NCBI GenBank assembly: GCA_021129695.1
Contig: JAJOKU010000157.1
Location: 1-6,183 of the forward strand
Direction: 5' to 3'
From: a candidate division NPL-UPA2 bacterium
GTDB lineage: Bacteria; NPL-UPA2; JAGMAN01
DNA: 6,183 bases
Under the pieces are notes generated by a model. The model was not told where the DNA came from, made no database searches, and saw nothing but the letters and a program-made list of their open reading frames with translations. Made by a program: the position numbers and the translations under genes. Of the stretch, positions 1-6,073 are shown piece after piece. The first letter of the stretch is position 1; the number at the start of each line of letters is the position of its first letter.

Positions 1-51
1 CTCTTCCGTCGGAGAGCCAGATGAAAACTGGCGAAGTGCGGAAGTTGGGTT
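1..51 (-). repeat. Partial inverted copy of the 145-bp palindromic element (A end)
   Basis: Bases 1-51 are the exact reverse complement of 3905-3955, 51 of 51 by hand comparison, and identity stops at base 52. The copy ends with the same terminal repeat as the complete element (gcggaagttgggtt at 38-51), so its boundary is base 51 and the rest lies left of the window. Orientation is opposite to the complete copy, so the two A ends face each other across 52-3904. The frame of the downstream gene is open through all of it. A contig starting inside a dispersed repeat is also what an assembly break produces, so the left flank may be missing for technical reasons. Confidence 0.9.
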
Positions 52-64
52 AAAAGGAAAGTCT

Positions 65-808
65 TTGGAAGAGTCATTAGACAATCTCTTTGACGAATAC
101 CTTTCTTATGGAGTTCTTTCAGTTACCGGAGGTTTACCTGCCGATTTCTACCTGTATGAACCTGGTCAGGAAAAAGAGAACAGCCTATTAAAGAAATGGC
201 TAAAGGCAGAAGAGCTTTCTTTAGAAGAAGATTCTCACCTGACTAATCTTGTAGCCAACAAGGTCTTTAAGGCCTTAAATAAAAGAGGTATGTCCTGGGT
301 TATTGCAGTTGGAACAGTCGTTCCCCCTCCTTTTTCTGCTGACTTTCCTGGTCAGACCATCTTACAGATTAACCATAGTTTAATTCCCAATATCTGTAAG
401 GTTCTTCATTCTTACCCTAAGGTTAAACTCTTGGTTTTATTAAATAGTCTGGCCCTTTCTCAGGAACTCTGTATTGCTACAAGAATGATTCCCAATATCT
501 ACCCTTTAGGAATACAGTGGCATAACTTCTATCCAGTCTATATTGAGAGGATAATTAGAGAAAGATTAGAGACTCTTCCGATGAACAGAAATATCGGTTT
601 CATCTCTGATGCTTACTCTACTGAATGGTTCTACGGTAAATTAAGTATCTTCCGAGAAGCATTAGCAAAAGTTCTTACCGAAAAGATTGAAGAGAGGGTC
701 TACAGTGAAAAGTTAGCTTTAAGGATTGCTAAAAGATGGCTATACAATAATCCGAAAGAGATTTATTTTTTGACAAAGAAAGCTAAGTCTGGTATTATCC
801 CCTTGTAA
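65..808 (+). CDS. Divergent uronate isomerase (UxaC)-like protein, C-terminal half, probably 5'-truncated or interrupted
   Basis: Uronate isomerase (amidohydrolase superfamily) interconverts glucuronate/galacturonate with fructuronate/tagaturonate in the cytoplasm. The 247-residue product follows the order of the C-terminal half of UxaC from memory: a helical stretch with KAEELSLEE near residue 47, then ALNKRGMSWVIAVG (70-83; family RGWV-Q-HIGA), YPKVKLLVLLNS (about 117-128; family PKTILYCLNP), PLGIQWHNF (about 147; family FGSGWWFND), IGFISDAY (about 177; family VGMLTDSR) and a C-terminal helix ending YNNPKEIYF (family FNNARDYF). The family is about 470 residues with an N-terminal HxH metal site, which is absent here. 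The QxH histidine, the WWFND tryptophan pair and the TDSR arginine are replaced; the aspartate of TDSR is kept. The TTG start at 65 has a Shine-Dalgarno-like aaagga six bases upstream, but the frame is open back to base 2 through the repeat, so the true start may lie outside. It could be a separate divergent branch, a disrupted gene or a remnant. Family assignment is moderately sure, activity is not. Confidence 0.62.
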   Translation: MEESLDNLFDEYLSYGVLSVTGGLPADFYLYEPGQEKENSLLKKWLKAEELSLEEDSHLTNLVANKVFKALNKRGMSWVIAVGTVVPPPFSADFPGQTILQINHSLIPNICKVLHSYPKVKLLVLLNSLALSQELCIATRMIPNIYPLGIQWHNFYPVYIERIIRERLETLPMNRNIGFISDAYSTEWFYGKLSIFREALAKVLTEKIEERVYSEKLALRIAKRWLYNNPKEIYFLTKKAKSGIIPL

Positions 809-830
809 ATATCTCTGGAAGGGGTTATTA
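799..830 (+). terminator. Possible Rho-independent terminator after the UxaC-like gene
   Basis: A six-base perfect stem, cccctt at 799-804 with aagggg at 819-824, spans the stop codon (806-808). A T-rich stretch follows, ttattatttt at 825-834. The 14-base loop is long and the T run is interrupted by A, so termination may be weak or partial. It could separate this gene from the beta-galactosidase gene that starts at 917. Confidence 0.35.
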
Positions 831-833
831 TTT

Positions 834-860
834 TGCCTGATAAATCAGGTTAAGGATAAT
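834..860 (+). promoter_or_regulatory. Promoter-like hexamers enclosing a 14-bp palindrome (possible operator)
   Basis: CCTGAT at 836-841 and ATCAGG at 844-849 form a perfect palindrome around a two-base centre. It overlaps a weak -35-like ttgcct (834-839) and lies before a -10-like gataat (855-860), with 15 bases between the hexamers, shorter than the usual 17. A repressor bound to the palindrome would block this promoter, as is common for sugar-use genes. No regulator gene is in the window and the motif matches no operator I can name. It could also form a small RNA hairpin (five-base stem, four-base loop). Confidence 0.3.
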
Positions 861-916
861 CTGGATATGGTGATTGGTTGGAGAAGATTTTTTGTTTATG
901 AAAGGGGGAAAAGAGA

Positions 917-3904
917 ATGCAAAAGAGAGAGATAAGTTTTGATGGGAAGAGTTTTATCTTTAATGGGAGAAGGAAGTTTATCAATGCTGGAGAATTGCAC
1001 TACTTCAGGATTCCAAGAAGTCAGTGGAAGGATAGGCTTCTAAAATGCAAGCAAGCTTTTCTGAATACCTTAGGTGCCTATATAGCCTGGAACTGGCATG
1101 AGGATAAGAAAGGAGCATTTAATTTCAAGGAAGATAGAGACTTAAATCAATGGCTTTCCTTAGCTGAAGAAGTTGGCCTTCTTATCTTCATCCGACCAGG
1201 TCCCTATATCTGTTCAGAGTGGGATTTTGGTGGTTTTCCCAACTGGCTCATCGCTGAAGATTGCGAACTTCGCTCCTCAGAACCAAACTATATTAAACAC
1301 TGCACCAGGTATCTCAATAAAGTTAATGAGATAATCAGACCACATCTGATTACTAAAGGGGGAAAAGTCTTTCTCTATCAGGTAGAGAATGAATTTGAGG
1401 TAGGAGATATTCCATATCATCTTAAGTTAAAGGAGATAGTGGAGAAGGATGGAATTGATGTCCCCATCTGCACCAATGAGAATGCCTGGGTAAGAGGAAC
1501 AGATATAATTGAGGCGCCTGACCCTTATCTTCGTTCCTGGCTAATCTCTGAGGTAATGAATAAGATTAGAGACTTAATCAGAACTCAACCGGATAAACCT
1601 CCTCTTGGCCTGGAAGTAGGAACTCATATGTTTACCAAGTTCTATGGCCAGCTTCCCTTCTCTGACGGCTACAGACCACCTGAATTAGATGAAGTATATC
1701 TCAAAAGCCTCATTGCCGCTGGTATCTCTGGTTTTAACTGGTATATGTACCACGGTGGGACAAATATTGGCTACTGGACAGGAAGGGATATAGCCACAAC
1801 CTATGACTTTGAAGCACCAATTAGGGAGTGGGGAGAGCTAAGTAGACGATACGATATCAGTAGAAGAATAGGTGGATTTTTAGAGAGTTTTGAAGAGGCC
1901 CTTTTAGAGACCATACCGGTAGAAGGAGAATGTTGGGTAGATGAAAAAGGAGTGGATGTCTTTGTTCGGAAAGATAAAGAGAAGGCTTTTATATTTCTCT
2001 CCAATACTTATGCTCAAAGCCGGTCATTTAAAATAACTCTGAAAGAGCTCGAGACCGGAAAGGAGATAACTATTCCAAAGAAAGGAAAGTATCAACTGCC
2101 CGGCTATAGCATGACTATTATTCCGATAAATTTGAAACTATCCGATGAGTTGACTCTTTTGTATTCCACTTCTGAAGTTTTCTATTTTCTTGATAATGGT
2201 AGTGAGAAACTGCTCATTCTTTACCGGGAGCCTGGTCTTAACGGAGAAATATGTCTGAGGATAGGGGGCAAGGATACTAAAATTATCAACTATACCCATC
2301 AGAAAAACCCCCAATTTATAACTGTTGAGGGTAGAGAAAAACTTAAATTGATTATTCTTGATAAAGAGACAGCCCCCAGGACCTGGTTTTTCAATTATCA
2401 AGGTAAAAAATGTCCCGTTATCTCCAATATTTACTTTTTAGAAGAAGAAAAAGAAGAAGGAAGAGATCTTCAATTGACTTTTCAGGTAAAAGAGGGAGAA
2501 AACTGGTTAAAAGTGCCCTTAAAACCGAGACAGGTTAAGATTGATGGGAAAAATATAGATTTTTATTATGGTGAAGAAAAAGAAATAGCTGAATTTAACC
2601 TCCCGGAAGAGAAGTTTCCTCAAATTTATCATGACCTTTCAGATAGATGGAAAGTCAAGGAAGAAAACCTGGAAGTTGCCGGCGATGACAATTCCTGGTT
2701 GGACTGGCAGCCCTGGGAAGGGTTGGAAAATCATGGTTTTCTTAAGAATGGCTACGCATCGTATAAGACAAATTTTGAGATTTCAGAGATTAAAAGACCT
2801 CTATATTTGACCTTAACCGGGTTTCAGGATGAGGCGAGCGTCTATCTTAATGGCCAATATATTAAGAGCGGAAGAGATAACCTGAGGTGTGAAGTATCTT
2901 CTTATGTTAAAAAAGGAGATAATCTTCTTCTCGTTCTTGTAGAATCTGAAGGACACCATTATATCGGCGAGAGATCCTTTAACGGGATTAACTGTCCGCT
3001 TTATCTGTCTCACGAAGAAAAGAGTTTAGAATTGAAAGAGTGGAAGAGAAGATTAGTCCCTGAGCCTTATCCTGAAAAATTACTCAGGGAAGAGAAAGTG
3101 CCTGAAATAAGTCCTGGGTTCAATGATAATAACCGGGAAAGAGTTCGGGTAGATAGAAGATGGGACAGCCGTCTCTTTAAGAATCCCTATGAGGAATGTT
3201 TCCTCTGGTACAGGACAGAGATAGAAATACCGGCTGACTATAAAGGAAAGAACCTCGCGCTTGAGTTTGAAGAAGGGATAAGGGACAAGATATATCTATT
3301 TGTTAACGGCAAATTCTCTGGTCAGAGGGAGAATACTTTTCTGGGCAGGTCTTTTGTTTTTGACTTGGATGATAAGATTAAAGATGGGAAGAATTCTATA
3401 GCTCTAGGCATAAAGGCTGACCGCTGGGTAACTTACTATGGACTCCACGGCACAATTAAAATCTCTGCTTACGATAACTGCCTGAATAAGGGATGGAAGA
3501 TAAAGGAAGGGATTTCCGGTCAGAGGAAAGGTTATTTTAAGCCAGACTTTGATGATTCAGGCTGGGAAGAGGTAGAAGCAGCTCAGAAGAAGGGTTCTGC
3601 CGGAAGCCTCATCTGGTTCCGAAAAAGAGTAAAGATAGAAGTTCCCTCTTCTTATATAGCGCCTTTAAGATTAACTTTGAAGGATACCAGCGAAAAGGCA
3701 TTGATTTACTTTAATGGTACCCTAATTGGTAGATATTCAGAGAAAGGTGCTCAGGAAGATTTTTATATCTACGAAGATTTGATAAAAGAGGAGAATCTGA
3801 TTACTATTCTGGTTGATGGCAGAGAAAGCGCAGCAAGATTGGGCAGAATCTCCATCTCTCCTTATTATATCGCCAAAAGGATAAAAGTAGGTCTTCTCTT
3901 TTGA
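917..3904 (+). CDS. Glycoside hydrolase family 35 beta-galactosidase-type enzyme, 995 residues, cytoplasmic
   Basis: GH35 enzymes remove terminal beta-galactose (in some members glucosamine) with retention of configuration. Clear family signatures are RPGPYICSEWDFGGFPNWL (93-111), LYQVENEF (153-160) and NWYMYHGGTN (274-283). By family precedent Glu159 in QVENE is the acid/base. Glu233 in GLEVGTHMF is the best nucleophile candidate, although the usual EFW-G-W-D sequence after it is altered. The barrel covers about 1-325, followed by a beta-rich middle region with no recognised domain. Three jelly-roll-like segments follow at about 597-690, 760-870 and 895-990, each with a similar strand: ASVYLNGQYI, IYLFVNGKFSG, ALIYFNGTLIG. 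There is no signal peptide or membrane segment, so it probably acts on imported oligosaccharides. The ATG has a strong Shine-Dalgarno sequence (aaaggggg at 901-908). The 108-base gap after the UxaC-like gene holds a possible terminator and promoter, so it may be transcribed alone. Its TGA stop directly abuts the palindromic element. The last jelly roll looks complete, so truncation is not evident. Galactosidase versus another exo-specificity is open. Confidence 0.92.
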   Translation: MQKREISFDGKSFIFNGRRKFINAGELHYFRIPRSQWKDRLLKCKQAFLNTLGAYIAWNWHEDKKGAFNFKEDRDLNQWLSLAEEVGLLIFIRPGPYICSEWDFGGFPNWLIAEDCELRSSEPNYIKHCTRYLNKVNEIIRPHLITKGGKVFLYQVENEFEVGDIPYHLKLKEIVEKDGIDVPICTNENAWVRGTDIIEAPDPYLRSWLISEVMNKIRDLIRTQPDKPPLGLEVGTHMFTKFYGQLPFSDGYRPPELDEVYLKSLIAAGISGFNWYMYHGGTNIGYWTGRDIATTYDFEAPIREWGELSRRYDISRRIGGFLESFEEALLETIPVEGECWVDEKGVDVFVRKDKEKAFIFLSNTYAQSRSFKITLKELETGKEITIPKKGKYQLPGYSMTIIPINLKLSDELTLLYSTSEVFYFLDNGSEKLLILYREPGLNGEICLRIGGKDTKIINYTHQKNPQFITVEGREKLKLIILDKETAPRTWFFNYQGKKCPVISNIYFLEEEKEEGRDLQLTFQVKEGENWLKVPLKPRQVKIDGKNIDFYYGEEKEIAEFNLPEEKFPQIYHDLSDRWKVKEENLEVAGDDNSWLDWQPWEGLENHGFLKNGYASYKTNFEISEIKRPLYLTLTGFQDEASVYLNGQYIKSGRDNLRCEVSSYVKKGDNLLLVLVESEGHHYIGERSFNGINCPLYLSHEEKSLELKEWKRRLVPEPYPEKLLREEKVPEISPGFNDNNRERVRVDRRWDSRLFKNPYEECFLWYRTEIEIPADYKGKNLALEFEEGIRDKIYLFVNGKFSGQRENTFLGRSFVFDLDDKIKDGKNSIALGIKADRWVTYYGLHGTIKISAYDNCLNKGWKIKEGISGQRKGYFKPDFDDSGWEEVEAAQKKGSAGSLIWFRKRVKIEVPSSYIAPLRLTLKDTSEKALIYFNGTLIGRYSEKGAQEDFYIYEDLIKEENLITILVDGRESAARLGRISISPYYIAKRIKVGLLF

Positions 3905-4049
3905 AACCCAACTTCCGCACTTCGCCAGTTTTCATCTGGCTCTCCGACGGAAGAGCTTGAAAAAGTGTCGGTAACACATTTTGATTTAGAAAAATGCCTC
4001 TCCGTCGGTAGTGAATGTTTATGAACGGGAGATCTGCGGAAGTTGGGTT
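3905..4049 (+). mobile_element. 145-bp palindromic, MITE-like element with 15-bp terminal inverted repeats
   Basis: The ends are perfect inverted repeats, aacccaacttccgca at 3905-3919 and tgcggaagttgggtt at 4035-4049. Inside are a hairpin (gccag 3924-3928, seven-base loop, ctggc 3936-3940), an 8-bp long-range pairing (ccgacgga 3944-3951 with tccgtcgg 4001-4008) and a near-direct repeat (3940-3950 and 3998-4008, 10 of 11 identical). It encodes no transposase. Its A end occurs again, inverted, at 1-51, so the sequence is repeated at least twice in this DNA. No target-site duplication is visible: ttga lies to the left and gtaac to the right. Size, ends and lack of genes fit a non-autonomous transposable element moved by a transposase elsewhere. 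A Rickettsia-palindromic-element-like or REP-like sequence is an alternative. I cannot assign an IS family. Confidence 0.75.
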
Positions 4050-4166
4050 GTAACGTAAATATTTGATATGTCTTGAAGCGTATTAAATGATCTAACTATT
4101 TCACTATCATAGAGATAAATAAATCAGAAAATTACCAACAATTAATGTTACAGAGCACTAGTGGCC
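4050..4166. other. AT-rich convergent intergenic spacer, nothing recognised
   Basis: These 117 bases separate the palindromic element from the dapA stop. Transcription converges here from both sides. I see small palindromes such as cactagtg (4156-4163), but no stem with a T run that would make a convincing terminator for dapA and no small gene with a ribosome-binding site. Confidence 0.6.
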
Positions 4167-5222
4167 TTAATTATAAGCCAATTTATTCCAATATTCGTCT
4201 TTCTCCAATCTCTCCTCTATTTTCACTCCATAGGCATCTTCTATCGGCCTAAGGATTTCAGGATTTTTCTCCCAGATTGTCCGAACGGCACTTCTAACTA
4301 CCTGAACGCCATTAGGACTCATTCTGCCCAGCGGTCTTCGGCACGGCCCAGCAGACATTCCCAATCCATTCATAAGCGTCTTAAGAGGAAGGGGATTCCT
4401 GAATTTATCCTCAACGGCGACCTTACTGCCATCTGGGAAAGTTCTCTCATCTTCCACCTTCACAGTGACAATGCCGAAGAGGGGCGAAAGGGCATCTCGC
4501 AGGTCCCCTCCCCTGGAATCACCAGCTAAAGTTTTGCGAACCATCTCCTCAACTGCCCCGGGGACAACATTTGAGATTACAGAGACAACCCCGGAGGCCC
4601 TTATCCCCGGGCGGGTCATCATCTCAAAGGTAAGGTCATCGTCGCCAGAGAGTATGTCAAAGTCATTGCCTACAAGCCGCCTCTCTTTTATCATTCTTTC
4701 CAGGTCCCCGGTGGCCTCCTTCACCGCCCGCACATTGGAGAACTCCTTAGCGAGAATAGCCAGGTCTTCGGGAGAGAGCGCAGTGCCGCTCCGACCGGGA
4801 ATTATATAGGGGACGACCTGTATGCGTGGAAATTTCTTTGCAACTACGCCGTGATATTCTTTTCTTAACTCCAGAGAGGATGGACCATTATAGTAGCAAT
4901 CAACCAGAAGCACCGCGTCAGCCCCTGCCTCTACGGCATACCTGGTGCCCGCCAGGGCTTCCTCGGTGGAGTTACTTCCCGTCCCGGCCATGACATAGCA
5001 CTTTTCCTTCGCAAACTGGATGGTCTTAGCGATAACCTCATTATGCTCCTCCCAGCCCAGCGTAGGTGATTCCCCCGTAGTTCCCACCGGCAGCAAGCCG
5101 CTAACTCCCTGGGATATCTGGAACCTGACATTTTTCTCAAATCCTTCCCAATCAATCTTCCCGTCTTCCCTCAAGGGAGTAACAAGGGCTGTCCAGGTTC
5201 CTTCAAACTTTAATCTTTCCAT
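4167..5222 (-). CDS. dapA: 4-hydroxy-tetrahydrodipicolinate synthase (DapA), long form
   Basis: DapA condenses pyruvate with aspartate 4-semialdehyde, the committed step toward diaminopimelate and lysine, in the cytoplasm. The protein has the class I aldolase barrel of the DHDPS/NAL family. VGTTGESPTL (46-55) binds the pyruvate carboxylate, YYN lies at 110-112, the catalytic tyrosine is Tyr139 in PYIIPGRSG, Arg144 sits in the same motif, and the Schiff-base lysine is Lys168 in AVKEATGDL. LSGDDDLTF (191-199) and GVVSVISNVVP (211-221) are also family-typical. At 351 residues it exceeds the usual 290-300. The extra length is an insertion of about 20 residues near 254-273, before the conserved NPLPLKTLMNGLGM, and a charged C-terminal tail after about 318. 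The ATG has gaggggg about seven bases upstream. The start overlaps the end of dapF by 13 bases, which points to one mRNA and possibly coupled translation. Other DHDPS-family aldolases are less likely because of the dapF partner. Confidence 0.95.
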   Translation of the reverse strand: MERLKFEGTWTALVTPLREDGKIDWEGFEKNVRFQISQGVSGLLPVGTTGESPTLGWEEHNEVIAKTIQFAKEKCYVMAGTGSNSTEEALAGTRYAVEAGADAVLLVDCYYNGPSSLELRKEYHGVVAKKFPRIQVVPYIIPGRSGTALSPEDLAILAKEFSNVRAVKEATGDLERMIKERRLVGNDFDILSGDDDLTFEMMTRPGIRASGVVSVISNVVPGAVEEMVRKTLAGDSRGGDLRDALSPLFGIVTVKVEDERTFPDGSKVAVEDKFRNPLPLKTLMNGLGMSAGPCRRPLGRMSPNGVQVVRSAVRTIWEKNPEILRPIEDAYGVKIEERLEKDEYWNKLAYN

Positions 5223-6028
5223 TTTAGCTCCCCCTCATAAATAGTTCTTGCCCCGCCCTCTAAGTGGACATTGGTAATTTTCTGCCTTTCTGAATCGAAA
5301 TACACCTTTAGCGCCTCCCCGCCCCGGGTTTCTACCCTTAGCGGGACTTCCGTTACCTTCTTTAAGGAGAAAGCAATGATGGCTGAGGCCACCGCCCCTG
5401 TGCCGCAGGAGTCCGTCTCGTCCTCTACTCCCCTTTCGTAAGTCCTCATCTTGATGATCCGGCCATCTACAACCTGCACAAAATCCGCATTCGTCCCATC
5501 CGGTTGAAATTGGGGATGCCTGCGAATCTGCCTTCCCAGGCCTTTAACATCTACCTCTTCCAAATTATCAACAAAAGAAACAGCGTGAGGAACGCCGGTA
5601 TTTATTTTATGGAGTTGGTGCTTGCCTTCTTCTAATGGAATCTCTAAATTTAGCCCCATGTTGGTTGGCTCACCCATGCGAAGTTTGACCCCCCCATCAA
5701 TTATTTCTGCCTCGATGGTGCCCGCTCGGGTCTCAAAGCTCATCTTCTTCCCGACTATCCCCGTCAGATGGGCAAATCGGGCCATACACCTGGCTCCATT
5801 TCCGCACATCTCAGGTTCACTTCCATCGGGATTGAAGATGCGCATTCTAAAATCGGCCTGGGAAGAATTTTCTAACAGAAGAAGACCATCGGCCCCAACG
5901 GAAAACTTTCGCTGACAAACCTTTTTAGCCAATGAACTTCTATCCTCAGGGACGATGCCATCCCGGTCATCCACTATGATGAAATCATTCCCCCCAGCAC
6001 ACATCTTTGTAAACTTAATCTGGCTCAT
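5210..6028 (-). CDS. dapF: Diaminopimelate epimerase (DapF)
   Basis: DapF converts LL-2,6-diaminopimelate to the meso form, the direct precursor of lysine and a cross-linking residue of peptidoglycan. It is a cofactor-independent two-base racemase. Both catalytic cysteines are visible: Cys75 in MCGNGARC (74-81) and Cys208 in DSCGTGAVA (206-214). Substrate-binding signatures are also present: GGNDFIIVD (12-20), FNPDGSEPEMCG (65-76), DGTNADF (177-183) and YERGVEDET (197-205). At 272 residues it is the normal length with the usual two pseudo-symmetric halves, and is apparently intact. The ATG at 6028 is preceded by agga about seven bases away. It is the first gene of the dapF-dapA pair in this window, and its end overlaps the dapA start by 13 bases. 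The use of an epimerase implies a pathway branch passing through LL-diaminopimelate rather than direct meso-diaminopimelate dehydrogenase. Confidence 0.97.
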   Translation of the reverse strand: MSQIKFTKMCAGGNDFIIVDDRDGIVPEDRSSLAKKVCQRKFSVGADGLLLLENSSQADFRMRIFNPDGSEPEMCGNGARCMARFAHLTGIVGKKMSFETRAGTIEAEIIDGGVKLRMGEPTNMGLNLEIPLEEGKHQLHKINTGVPHAVSFVDNLEEVDVKGLGRQIRRHPQFQPDGTNADFVQVVDGRIIKMRTYERGVEDETDSCGTGAVASAIIAFSLKKVTEVPLRVETRGGEALKVYFDSERQKITNVHLEGGARTIYEGELKWKD

Positions 6029-6058
6029 AAAAGATTCCTAACCACGGACTAACATTTA

Positions 6059-6073
6059 CCCGCCTCAGGTGGG
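6059..6073 (-). other. Small GC-rich hairpin in the dapF leader
   Basis: On the minus strand cccacc and ggcggg form a six-base stem (one G-T pair) around a three-base loop, tga, about 30 bases upstream of the dapF start. It stands out in an otherwise AT-rich leader. It has no T run, so it is not a typical terminator. It could be part of a dispersed intergenic repeat or a weak leader structure; no known riboswitch, lysine type included, is recognisable. Confidence 0.4.

Noticed and set aside
383..500. 13-bp direct repeat attcccaatatct at 383-395 and 488-500
   Set aside because: It lies inside the UxaC-like coding sequence, both copies are in frame and encode IPNI, and the spacing is a multiple of three. 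Chance or protein-level similarity is enough to explain it.
1801..3013. Minus-strand open frames opposite the GH35 gene
   Set aside because: They are antisense to a clearly coding gene, with no motifs and no convincing ribosome-binding sites.
4021..4053. Ten-codon ATG frame at the B end of the palindromic element
   Set aside because: Too short, with no ribosome-binding site, and it arises from the terminal repeat. Kept only as a note on open frames in the element.
4050..4152. Distant gtaac/gttac pair next to the element (4050-4054 and 4148-4152) as a larger terminal repeat
   Set aside because: Only five bases match, which is expected by chance; the 15-bp repeat ending at 4049 gives a better boundary.
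4161..5915. Open frames on both strands in alternative frames over dapA and dapF
   Set aside because: They are shadows of two well-supported genes in higher-GC DNA, where stops are rarer.
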